DNA from: Candidatus Omnitrophota bacterium
GTDB taxonomy: Bacteria > Omnitrophota > Gorgyraeia > Gorgyraeales > Gorgyraeaceae
NCBI GenBank assembly: GCA_018817035.1
Contig: JAHIUV010000194.1
Location: 1 to 5,886, forward strand
Direction: 5' to 3'
DNA length: 5,886 nt
The notes below the pieces were generated by a model. The model did no database searches, was not told the DNA's origin, and was given only the letters and a program-made list of their open reading frames with translations. Position numbers and translations under genes: made by a program. Below, one piece after another: positions 1 to 5,374 of this stretch; position 1 is the stretch's first letter; each line of letters opens with the position of its first letter.

Positions 1-82
1 TCGCTCGAACAATATTCTTCGAACAAAGTCCTGAGCTTCTCAAAGGACAATATTCTTCGAGCGAACGTAGTGAGTCGAGAAG
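1..82. repeat. Modular intergenic palindromic repeat, copy 1 (truncated by the window edge)
   Basis: The inner arms TCGCTCGAACAATATT (1-16) and AATATTCTTCGAGCGA (49-64) are reverse complements except for one C/C mismatch. They enclose a 32-nt core containing CAAAGTCCTGAGCTT. A right outer arm AGTCGAGAA lies at 73-81. Its partner TTCTCGACT, present in copies 2 and 4, would lie upstream of the window, so this copy is incomplete on the left. In this copy the slot between inner and outer arms holds only a short linker (about 65-72). The pilC ribosome-binding site begins 8 nt after the repeat ends. Homologous copies lie at 1376-1505, 2709-2816 and 5375-5500. No coding potential is apparent. Confidence 0.85.
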
Positions 83-101
83 TAACCTTAGGGAGACAGA
101 A

Positions 102-1301
102 ATGCCGACTTATAGGTATGTAGCCAAAGAAACAACCGGGAAAACCGTCAGCGGGATACTTGAATATTCCGACAAGGCGCTCCTGATAGAAGCGCTCAGG
201 AAAAAAGGCCTTATCATAGTTTCGATAAACGAGACGACAAAGAGGAGGCATTCCGCGGGGAAAAAAGTAAAGATAGACGACATTGTTATATTTTCCAGGC
301 AGCTCGCTACCATGGTAGACAGCGGCATTCCTCTGGTGCAGGCCCTGGATATTTTACACGACCAGATAGAGAAGTTTGATTTCAAGAATACCGTCGCTAC
401 TATCAGGGACGACATAGAGGTAGGTTTCAGTCTTTCCGACGCGCTTGCCAAGCACCCATCGGTTTTTTCATCGCTTTATATAAATATGGTCAAGGCAGGA
501 GAATCGAGCGGCGCCCTGGATGATATATTGGATAGGTTAGCGACTTACCTGGAAAAGACCAGTATACTCCAGCGGAAGGTGAAATCGAGCTTAATATATC
601 CTTCGGTCGTAGTTACCATGGCAATGCTGATAACCCTGGTGATGTTGTTAAAGGTTATTCCGACTTTTAAAGGGATATTTACTATGCTTGGAGGCACGTT
701 GCCGTTTCCTACCAGGGTATTGATCATGGTAAGCGATACTTTGCGCGGGATGTTTTTATACGTAGCGATCGTGTTGGGCATATTGGTATTTATAATAAGA
801 GGATACCTGAAGACATCGCAGGGCAAGACAGTATTTGATACAGTGAGTTTAAAATTACCGATATTAGGCCAGCTTTTGAGAAAAGTGGCGGTTGCTAAGT
901 TTACCAGGACGCTCGCTACCCTGGTAAAAAGCGGCGTGCCTATACTTGTTTCGCTGGATATCGTCGGAAAGACAGCGGGGAATAAAGTCATAGAGCAGGC
1001 TCTTCAGGGAGTAAGAAAGAGCATAAAAGAAGGGGAGAACATAGCTGATCCCCTGGCAAAGAGCGGCGCGTTTCCTCCCATGGTCGTAAGAATGATACGC
1101 GTAGGGGAGCAGACCGGAGAATTGGAAAAAATGCTGGGCAAGATAGCGGATTTTTACGATGACCAAGTGGATGCCGCGGTAAGCGGTATGACCAGTCTTA
1201 TAGAGCCTCTTATTATAGCGTTTCTGGGCGTCATAATAGGCGGCATAGTAATAGCTATGTTTCTACCCGTATTCAAAATGACGGAACTAATAGCGCATTG
1301 A
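102..1301 (+). CDS. pilC: Type IV pilus inner-membrane platform protein PilC (GspF family)
   Basis: This 399-aa protein has the usual family length and is the polytopic platform on which the PilB/PilT ATPases drive pilin insertion or removal. It shows two homologous T2SSF domains, about residues 64-187 and 267-389. RQLATMVDSGIPLVQALDIL (66-85) is mirrored by RTLATLVKSGVPILVSLDIV (269-288), and KAGESSGALDDIL (131-143) by RVGEQTGELEKML (333-345). Three hydrophobic segments lie at about 165-187, 217-235 and 368-390, the last starting with the family-typical LIEPL. The N-terminal YRYVAKETTGKTVSGILE block is also typical of PilC/GspF. The start is supported by AGGGAG at 90-95, 6 nt before the ATG. 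PilC and GspF cannot be separated by sequence alone; the pilMNOPQ neighbours favour PilC. No pilB or pilT is visible; they may lie upstream of the window. Confidence 0.94.
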   Translation: MPTYRYVAKETTGKTVSGILEYSDKALLIEALRKKGLIIVSINETTKRRHSAGKKVKIDDIVIFSRQLATMVDSGIPLVQALDILHDQIEKFDFKNTVATIRDDIEVGFSLSDALAKHPSVFSSLYINMVKAGESSGALDDILDRLATYLEKTSILQRKVKSSLIYPSVVVTMAMLITLVMLLKVIPTFKGIFTMLGGTLPFPTRVLIMVSDTLRGMFLYVAIVLGILVFIIRGYLKTSQGKTVFDTVSLKLPILGQLLRKVAVAKFTRTLATLVKSGVPILVSLDIVGKTAGNKVIEQALQGVRKSIKEGENIADPLAKSGAFPPMVVRMIRVGEQTGELEKMLGKIADFYDDQVDAAVSGMTSLIEPLIIAFLGVIIGGIVIAMFLPVFKMTELIAH

Positions 1302-1310
1302 CACTGTTAT

Positions 1311-1337
1311 CATGTTCGAGGCTTAGCCTCGAACATG
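1311..1337. terminator. Perfect 12-bp hairpin just after pilC; possible non-canonical terminator
   Basis: CATGTTCGAGGC (1311-1322) and GCCTCGAACATG (1326-1337) form a perfect 12-bp stem with a TTA loop, beginning 9 nt after the pilC stop codon. The following sequence (AAGTGATATTGT) has no U-tract, so this is not a classical intrinsic terminator. It could protect the mRNA 3' end, act in a factor-dependent way, or be another small palindrome related to the repeat modules, with which it shares TTCGAG. The position right after the gene supports a 3'-end role; the assignment is an inference. Confidence 0.4.
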
Positions 1338-1375
1338 AAGTGATATTGTAAAATTTGACAAAGATTTTATTATGG

Positions 1376-1505
1376 TTCTCGACTCACTGCGTTCGCTCGA
1401 ACAATATTTTAAGACAAAGTCCCGGGCTTGTCCGCCAGAGGCGGACATAGTCGAAGGACAATATTCTTCGAGCGGAGTCCCGAAGCATCGGGACGAAGTC
1501 GAGAA
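1376..1505. repeat. Modular intergenic palindromic repeat, copy 2 (complete)
   Basis: Outer arms TTCTCGACT (1376-1384) and AGTCGAGAA (1497-1505) are exact reverse complements. Inner arms CGCTCGAACAATATT (1394-1408) and AATATTCTTCGAGCG (1460-1474) pair with one C/C mismatch at the same place as in copy 1. The core keeps ACAAAGTCCCGGGCTT but carries an extra hairpin, TGTCCGCC/GGCGGACA (1429-1436/1440-1447), absent from copies 1 and 4. The slot between right inner and outer arms carries a second hairpin, GTCCCGA/TCGGGAC (1477-1483/1488-1494), which also occurs in copy 3 at 2784-2801. This element occupies most of the pilC-pilin spacer. The remaining spacer (1338-1375) is AT-rich with nothing recognisable. 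Confidence 0.9.
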
Positions 1506-1552
1506 GACATGACGTCAGCAAGGTTCTTGACACTATGGATGACGTGCTTACC

Positions 1553-1581
1553 TTGACAAAGCGCAGAGAGCGTGATATAAT
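1553..1581 (+). promoter_or_regulatory. Consensus sigma-70 promoter of the first prepilin gene
   Basis: TTGACA (1553-1558) and TATAAT (1576-1581) are perfect -35 and -10 hexamers with the optimal 17-bp spacer. Transcription should start near 1588, giving a leader of about 57 nt before the prepilin ATG. A small CCCC/GGGG hairpin (about 1613-1616/1625-1628) sits just before the Shine-Dalgarno sequence. A heptamer, ATGACGT, occurs at 1509-1515 and again at 1539-1545, 30 bp apart and upstream of the -35; a regulator could bind there, but two heptamers are weak evidence. A perfect promoter fits a gene for an abundant major pilin. Confidence 0.85.
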
Positions 1582-1644
1582 TCTTTTACTGTTCTAATAA
1601 ATATTTTTTATCCCCCTCTTGATAGGGGCGAAAGGAGGAAGGAC

Positions 1645-2091
1645 ATGCTTAAGTTGAGACAAAGGCATGGTTTTACGCTCGTAGAGATAATGATAGTTGT
1701 CGCGATCATATCTTTATTGGCAGCAATAGCTATTCCTAACTTACTGCGAGCAAGGCACAATGCCAACGAGGCAGCTTCGATAGCGGCATTGAGGACCATC
1801 AGCACCGCGTGCGAGAGTTTTCGTTCGGCGCAGACACCGCCTACTTATCCCGCGAATTTAGCGGCATTGAGTACCGCGGTACCGCCTTACATCGACGCAG
1901 GTTTGTCAGGAGCTACGGCAACAGGAACCGCAAGGCAAGGCTTTTATTATACTTACGCGCTTGTGAATGCGAACCAATTTACTTGCACGGCAACTCCCGC
2001 GGTCAGCGGCACGACAGGGACAAGGGTTTTCTTCGTGGATGAAAGCGGAGTTATCAGGCTGACCAATGCTTCAGGGTCTCCGATAGAATAA
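1645..2091 (+). CDS. Type IV prepilin-like protein, probable major pilin (GspG/PilA-like)
   Basis: This 148-aa protein has a 9-residue basic leader (MLKLRQRHG) followed by the class III prepilin cleavage motif G^FTLVE. The mature protein would be 139 aa, with N-terminal Phe1 and Glu5 needed for methylation and assembly. The hydrophobic helix is mature residues 1-25 with the conserved Pro22 (AIPNLLRAR). The globular part has two cysteines, mature positions 47 (TACESF) and 105 (QFTCTA), that could form a disulfide. It ends in GTRVFFVDESGVIR, a tail seen in GspG-like pilins of several environmental phyla. The start is fixed by AAAGGAGG (1631-1638), 6 nt before the ATG, and by the leader. It has its own consensus promoter and intrinsic terminator, so it is a monocistronic unit. 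High expression as major pilin is inferred from promoter and RBS strength; a pseudopilin role is the alternative. Confidence 0.92.
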   Translation: MLKLRQRHGFTLVEIMIVVAIISLLAAIAIPNLLRARHNANEAASIAALRTISTACESFRSAQTPPTYPANLAALSTAVPPYIDAGLSGATATGTARQGFYYTYALVNANQFTCTATPAVSGTTGTRVFFVDESGVIRLTNASGSPIE

Positions 2092-2114
2092 GTACATAAT
2101 TTTACGATCAGACG

Positions 2115-2151
2115 AAATGGCGCCACATATAAACAAGTGGCGCCATTTTTT
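2115..2151 (+). terminator. Intrinsic terminator of the first prepilin gene
   Basis: AAATGGCGCCAC (2115-2126) and GTGGCGCCATTT (2137-2148) form a perfect 12-bp stem around a 10-nt A-rich loop. A run of six T (2146-2151) overlaps the 3' arm. It lies 23 nt after the stop codon and is a canonical rho-independent terminator. It should isolate the first prepilin transcript from the second prepilin gene. Confidence 0.93.
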
Positions 2152-2183
2152 ATGCGAGGAAGACATTTTGCGGAGGTTTTTGC

Positions 2184-2220
2184 TTGACAATTTGGGCAGG
2201 GTGGTATACATTTGTTATAA
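2184..2220 (+). promoter_or_regulatory. Promoter of the second prepilin gene, predicting a leaderless or near-leaderless mRNA
   Basis: TTGACA (2184-2189) is a perfect -35. At 17-bp spacing the -10 is TACATT (2207-2212); at 15 bp it is TATACA (2205-2210). Either puts the transcription start at about 2217-2220, at or within a few bases of the ATG at 2221. The bases before the ATG (ACATTTGTTATAA) contain no Shine-Dalgarno sequence, and the codon just upstream in frame is TAA. Translation from the 5'-terminal AUG is therefore the simplest reading. The start point is predicted, not observed. Confidence 0.65.
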
Positions 2221-2664
2221 ATGAAAACAAGGGCAGGGTTTACATTAGTTGAGATAATGGTGGTTGTCGCGGTGGTTATGACGTTGGCGACCCTGGCTAT
2301 TTCCAGCGTACTGCGCGCCAGGCTGAACGCGAATGAAATGGCAGCCACGGCTTCATGCAGGACAGCGGTAACAGCATGTCAGAATTTTTACGCTAATTCT
2401 TACCCTCATACGTATCCAAGCGGGCTTTCTGATCTTATTATACCGGTCTCTAATCCGCCATACATAGATTCTATTCTTGCCAGTGGTACAAAACAGGGCT
2501 ATAGATTTACGTACATTCTTGTGGATCCGGAAAGTTTTGCCCTTAACGTTGATCCTGTTTCTCCGGGAAAAACAGGATCAAGGCATTTTTTCTCCGACGA
2601 AACCAGTATTATAAGGGCAAATGCCGAGACTCAGGCAGGCCCCGGCGATGCCATTGTTCAATAA
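2221..2664 (+). CDS. Second type IV prepilin-like protein, paralogue of the upstream prepilin
   Basis: This 147-aa protein has a 6-residue leader (MKTRAG) then G^FTLVE, leaving a 141-aa mature pilin-like protein with Glu5. It is clearly a tandem paralogue of the gene at 1645: 30 of the first 50 mature residues are identical, and the motifs PPYID, FTYxLV and TGxRxFFxDExxxIR recur in the same order. Two differences stand out. Pro22 of the membrane helix is replaced by Ser (AISSVLRAR), and the cysteines are at mature positions 40 and 47 (SCRTAVTAC), so Cys47 is kept but its partner lies one or two helix turns away instead of in the C-terminal domain. The start is forced by an in-frame TAA immediately upstream and by the leader; there is no ribosome-binding site. 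A minor pilin or condition-specific pilin is likely; this role is inferred. Confidence 0.9.
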   Translation: MKTRAGFTLVEIMVVVAVVMTLATLAISSVLRARLNANEMAATASCRTAVTACQNFYANSYPHTYPSGLSDLIIPVSNPPYIDSILASGTKQGYRFTYILVDPESFALNVDPVSPGKTGSRHFFSDETSIIRANAETQAGPGDAIVQ

Positions 2665-2674
2665 TGGTTAATAG

Positions 2675-2854
2675 TAGTAACCGGTGAGTTAACGAAAAAA
2701 GGGAGAGTATTCTTCGAGCGAACCCTTCGACTGCGCTCAGGGTAAACTCCGTGAGTCGAGAAGTTGACTGAGTTCTCGACTACGTCCCGATACTTCGGGA
2801 CTTCGCTCGAACAATAAAGATTTCAATGCTTCTCTGTTAATTCACCGGTTACTA
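2675..2854. repeat. Large nested palindrome containing repeat modules in inside-out order (copy 3)
   Basis: Outer arms TAGTAACCGGTGAGTTAA (2675-2692) and TTAATTCACCGGTTACTA (2837-2854) match at 17 of 18 positions, and the exception is a G/U pair in RNA. Inside are arms at 2709-2723 and 2802-2816 (TATTCTTCGAGCGAA/TTCGCTCGAACAATA, one C/C mismatch). These enclose a CCCTTCGACTGCGCTCAGGG module (2723-2742), a hairpin AGTCGAGAA/TTCTCGACT with 10-nt loop (2754-2762/2773-2781), and a hairpin GTCCCGA/TCGGGAC (2784-2790/2795-2801). Compared with copies 1, 2 and 4, the right half precedes the left half. The whole folds as a multi-branched cruciform or RNA. It fills most of the spacer between the second prepilin and pilM. 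Confidence 0.88.
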
Positions 2855-2898
2855 GTAATATATAGTTTATATTTTTTATATATAGGAGCTATAGTAAT

Positions 2899-3879
2899 AT
2901 GAAGAGAGCGGTAGGCATAGACATAGGCAGCCATAGCGTCAAATTAATAGAGATAGACGCTAAAAAAGGCCATTCTGTGCTTACGAAATGTGTTATGGTC
3001 AAAGTGAAGAATAATGATAAGGCCTCAGCGCTGAAGGAGTTGCTCGCGCAGGCAAAATTGACCACTAAGCGCGTAAATGTCTCTTTGTCGGGTCCGTCTG
3101 TCATAGTACGTTATATAGAAATGCCGCCTATGAGAATAGGGGAACTCAAGAGCGCCATAAAGTTCGAGGCTGAAAAATACATCCCGTTCAATATAAACGA
3201 ATCGACCGTGGATTGCGCTGTGCTTGGCGGAGCTGTTTTGGGTAGTCAGCAGAGAGTGCTTTTGGTGGTTGCCAAAAAGCAGGATGTTGATGAGTCGTGC
3301 CGGATGTTCAGGGAATTCGGCTTGGAAATAAATGTCGTAGACGTAGACAGTTTTGCTTTTTTTAATTCTTTTGAGAATTCAGGAGCCAGGGTTAAAAAAG
3401 AAGATCAGGCATACGCGCTTATAAACTTAGGGGCTAAATTCTCAAATATGAATATAGCGGTAAAGGACAGCCTGTATTTTACAAGGGATATTTTTTGGGG
3501 CGGGAATGATATCAATAAAAGGCTCTCTGACATCAAGGCGATATCTGAAGATGGCGCGGAGGCGTTAAAGCTAAAGCCCGGGGAAAACAGAGGCGATATA
3601 GTGGAGGCCGTGACCCCGGCTCTTGAAAAACTCACCCAACAAATAAGGATGTCTCTTGATTATTTCGAGACACAGTTCGGAAAAGATGTAGAGAAGATAT
3701 ATATAAGCGGAGGCACTTCATATCTTTTTAACATGGTTGATTTTTTGAAGGAGAACCTGCGCGTGGATGTTATTATGTGGAACCCGTTCGAACATATGGT
3801 ATTGAGCGAAGTTTCAAAGGAGATCGATGCCCAGCCTGCTTTGTTTGCCGTAGCGGCAGGGCTCGCGTTGAGAACATGA
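2899..3879 (+). CDS. pilM: Type IV pilus cytoplasmic assembly ATPase-like protein PilM
   Basis: This 326-aa protein belongs to the actin/FtsA-like PilM family, peripheral on the cytoplasmic face, where it binds ATP and the N-terminal tail of PilN. The phosphate-1 loop is GIDIGSHSVKLIEID (6-20). The family block FEAEKYIPFNINE lies at 89-101. INLGAKFSNMNIAV (175-188) followed by FTRDIFWGG (194-202) corresponds to the phosphate-2 region; Asn176 stands where many actin-like ATPases have Asp. The adenosine motif is YISGGTS (268-274), followed by NPF (295-297). The protein is slightly short of the usual ~350 aa but no core motif is missing. AGGAG (2884-2888), 10 nt upstream, supports the start. It is first in a pilMNOP operon and overlaps pilN by 4 nt. 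No convincing promoter is visible upstream; the AT-rich 2855-2883 is the likeliest place. Confidence 0.95.
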   Translation: MKRAVGIDIGSHSVKLIEIDAKKGHSVLTKCVMVKVKNNDKASALKELLAQAKLTTKRVNVSLSGPSVIVRYIEMPPMRIGELKSAIKFEAEKYIPFNINESTVDCAVLGGAVLGSQQRVLLVVAKKQDVDESCRMFREFGLEINVVDVDSFAFFNSFENSGARVKKEDQAYALINLGAKFSNMNIAVKDSLYFTRDIFWGGNDINKRLSDIKAISEDGAEALKLKPGENRGDIVEAVTPALEKLTQQIRMSLDYFETQFGKDVEKIYISGGTSYLFNMVDFLKENLRVDVIMWNPFEHMVLSEVSKEIDAQPALFAVAAGLALRT

Positions 3880-4457
3880 TAGAGATAAACTTATTGCCGG
3901 AAAGTTTGCGTCAGAAAAAACAGTTTAGGGTCAACCTGGATATCAAGGCTGCCAAGGTCAGGCTGATAGGCGGAGCCGCTATTGCCGGGCTCTTGGTATT
4001 TTTGGTGATTTTATTCTCGGTCGGAGCGTCTATAAGAAAAAGTCAGTCCTCAGGGCTCCTGAGTAAAGAACAGTCTATGGCCCAAAAAAGGACACAAGTC
4101 GAGACAGTCAATAAGGATGTTTCTATTTTGAGCGCGAAGATGACGGAATTGGGCAAGATCATAGAGAGAAAATTTTTATGGGCTGAGAAATTAAACCAGC
4201 TTTCTGACCTGGTTCTGCCGGGGATCTGGTTTACGCGTGTTTATGTCGATCCCGATAACAGGTTTATAATAGAAGGCAGTGTCATATCGAGCAAGCAAGA
4301 AGCTATGGCCTCTGTAGGTAAGTTTATGAAAGACGTCAGGGAAAGTAAGGCGTTTTTTAAGGATTTCGAGAATATCAAATTGGAATCAGCGCAAAGAAAG
4401 ACGCTTGATAAGAGAGATATAGTGGAATTCAAGATAGTATTGTATTTTCGAGGTTAA
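3876..4457 (+). CDS. pilN: Type IV pilus inner-membrane alignment protein PilN
   Basis: The protein is 193 aa starting at 3876, where the ATG overlaps the pilM stop codon (ATGA). The N-terminus MIEINLLPESLR contains the conserved INLLP tail that docks into PilM. One transmembrane helix lies at about 30-50 (LIGGAAIAGLLVFLVILFSV). A charged, probably coiled-coil segment follows at about 58-110. The periplasmic ferredoxin-like domain starts near LPGIWFTRVYVDPDNRFIIEG (114-134) and ends at VEFKIVLYFRG. A longer frame opens at 3777, but its first 33 residues merely overlap the pilM C-terminus in another frame and would bury the INLLP motif, so I reject that start. No strong ribosome-binding site precedes 3876; translational coupling to pilM is likely. 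Confidence 0.94.
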   Translation: MIEINLLPESLRQKKQFRVNLDIKAAKVRLIGGAAIAGLLVFLVILFSVGASIRKSQSSGLLSKEQSMAQKRTQVETVNKDVSILSAKMTELGKIIERKFLWAEKLNQLSDLVLPGIWFTRVYVDPDNRFIIEGSVISSKQEAMASVGKFMKDVRESKAFFKDFENIKLESAQRKTLDKRDIVEFKIVLYFRG

Positions 4458-4459
4458 TA

Positions 4460-5020
4460 ATGGACCCTAAAGAAAAACAAAAATTAATGGTGCTTTTCGC
4501 GATCTTTGGGATAGTGGGGCTCATGGTTTATTATAACTTGCTTTTAAAGCCGCAGTTTGCTAAATTTATCGTGGCTAACAGGGAGTTTTATGAGGTCAGG
4601 GCCAGGGTAAGGAATGCCGATATCCTTATTGCCAGTGAGGACAGGATAAAGAAACAACACCTTAACCTTAGTGAGCAGGTCGGCAATTTTGAAAAAAGAC
4701 TTGCTCGCCAAGATCAGATATCGGCGTTACTGCAGGATTTTTCAAGTATCGCTGAATCTTCCGGTGTCAGGATATTGAGGGTCATGCCTTTGGATCCGGC
4801 GCGCGGCGCCGACGGAAGTTTATCGGCCAATGGTTTTTATTCCGAATTTCCCATACTGATAGAGGCAATGGCAGGTTATCATCAGTGCGGAACGTTTATT
4901 AATAAGCTTGAGAATATTGATAGGTTTATAAGAGTCGATGACGTGGATATAAAAGGAGGCGCCGGAGACCCGCGGCACCAGCATATAAAATTGCGGGTAA
5001 GCGCGTATATAGCAGAATGA
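4460..5020 (+). CDS. pilO: Type IV pilus inner-membrane alignment protein PilO
   Basis: This 186-aa bitopic protein has a short cytoplasmic N-terminus, one transmembrane helix at about 9-28, and a predicted coiled coil at about 34-92. A compact periplasmic domain follows (about 93-186) with the PilO-like pattern of a Ser/Ala-rich helix (ISALLQDFSSIAESSGVRI), then FPILIEAMAGYHQCGTFINK (130-149) and a final strand ending in LRVSAYIAE. PilO heterodimerises with PilN to form the alignment subcomplex that carries PilP. It starts 2 nt after the pilN stop with GAGG (4450-4453) 6 nt upstream, and overlaps pilP by 4 nt at its stop. Sequence conservation in PilO is low; the assignment relies on topology, length and its position between pilN and pilP. 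Confidence 0.9.
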   Translation: MDPKEKQKLMVLFAIFGIVGLMVYYNLLLKPQFAKFIVANREFYEVRARVRNADILIASEDRIKKQHLNLSEQVGNFEKRLARQDQISALLQDFSSIAESSGVRILRVMPLDPARGADGSLSANGFYSEFPILIEAMAGYHQCGTFINKLENIDRFIRVDDVDIKGGAGDPRHQHIKLRVSAYIAE

Positions 5021-5352
5021 TGATCATCTTGGTATTATTATTATTTATAAAGACCGCGTGCGCCGAAGATAATTTTTCTTATGATTCAAAGGCCAAAAGG
5101 AACCCCTTTGCCCCCTTAGTTTCCGAGGGCGGCGGTTATGTCTCCGACGCGTATGGCATAAGCGGTGTAAAAGACATCAGGCTGGAAGGCATTGTCTGGG
5201 ACAAAAATAACGGTTCCGTAGCTATAATAAACGGTGAAATAGTGAGAGAAGGCCAGTCTGTGGGAGCTATCAAAGTGCTGGCAATAGATAAAGACGCTGT
5301 GATCTTTGACGTAGACGGCGAAGAGGTAAGAATAGGACTGATTTCAGAGTGA
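5017..5352 (+). CDS. pilP: PilP-like periplasmic pilot/linker protein
   Basis: This 111-aa exported protein starts at an ATG overlapping the pilO stop (ATGA); an in-frame ATG at 5020 is an equally possible start. The hydrophobic N-terminus MMIILVLLLFIKTACAED resembles a signal peptide with an A-C-A site after residue 16. KRNPF (27-31) corresponds to the RDPF-type motif of PilP. The C-terminal beta domain (about 54-109: IRLEGIVW, SVAIINGEIVREGQSV, IKVLAIDKDAVIFDVDGEEVRI) matches the PilP/GspC HR fold that contacts the secretin N0 domain. Classical PilP is a lipoprotein, but here the residue at -3 to Cys15 is Lys, so the lipobox is poor. It is shorter than the ~170-aa proteobacterial PilP, mostly by lacking the long linker. 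Weak conservation makes this call partly contextual. Confidence 0.83.
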   Translation: MMIILVLLLFIKTACAEDNFSYDSKAKRNPFAPLVSEGGGYVSDAYGISGVKDIRLEGIVWDKNNGSVAIINGEIVREGQSVGAIKVLAIDKDAVIFDVDGEEVRIGLISE

Positions 5353-5374
5353 GTCTAAGAACCAATGTTTTTAC

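Noticed and set aside
545..991. Minus-strand and alternate-frame open frames inside pilC, the prepilins, pilM and pilN
   Set aside because: They lie wholly inside well-supported + strand genes, lack ribosome-binding sites and recognisable domains, and have the composition expected of antisense shadows.
1355..1374. TTGACA at 1355-1360 followed by TATTAT as a promoter
   Set aside because: The spacing is only about 8 bp, and there is no -10 at the correct distance; downstream is repeat copy 2, not a gene.
2184..2252. Short leader ORF (TTG at 2184, GGAGG at 2172-2176) overlapping the start of the second prepilin
   Set aside because: It begins at the -35 hexamer of the predicted promoter, so it would not be on the mRNA from that promoter, and an intrinsic terminator lies upstream. 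The 22-codon frame shows no recognisable leader features.
2855..2883. AT-rich stretch before pilM as a promoter
   Set aside because: Several TATA-like hexamers exist but none has an acceptable -35 at 16-18 bp. It probably contains the promoter or eases melting, but I cannot name hexamers.
3424..3465. Asn176 in place of Asp in the PilM phosphate-2 region as a sign of a dead ATPase
   Set aside because: To my knowledge Asn at this site is common in PilM proteins outside the gammaproteobacteria, and the other nucleotide motifs are intact; no loss of function is claimed.
3777..3875. Upstream extension of PilN by 33 residues
   Set aside because: It overlaps the PilM C-terminal coding region in another frame, has no pilus-like sequence, and would bury the INLLP motif. 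The ATGA start at 3876 is standard for this operon.
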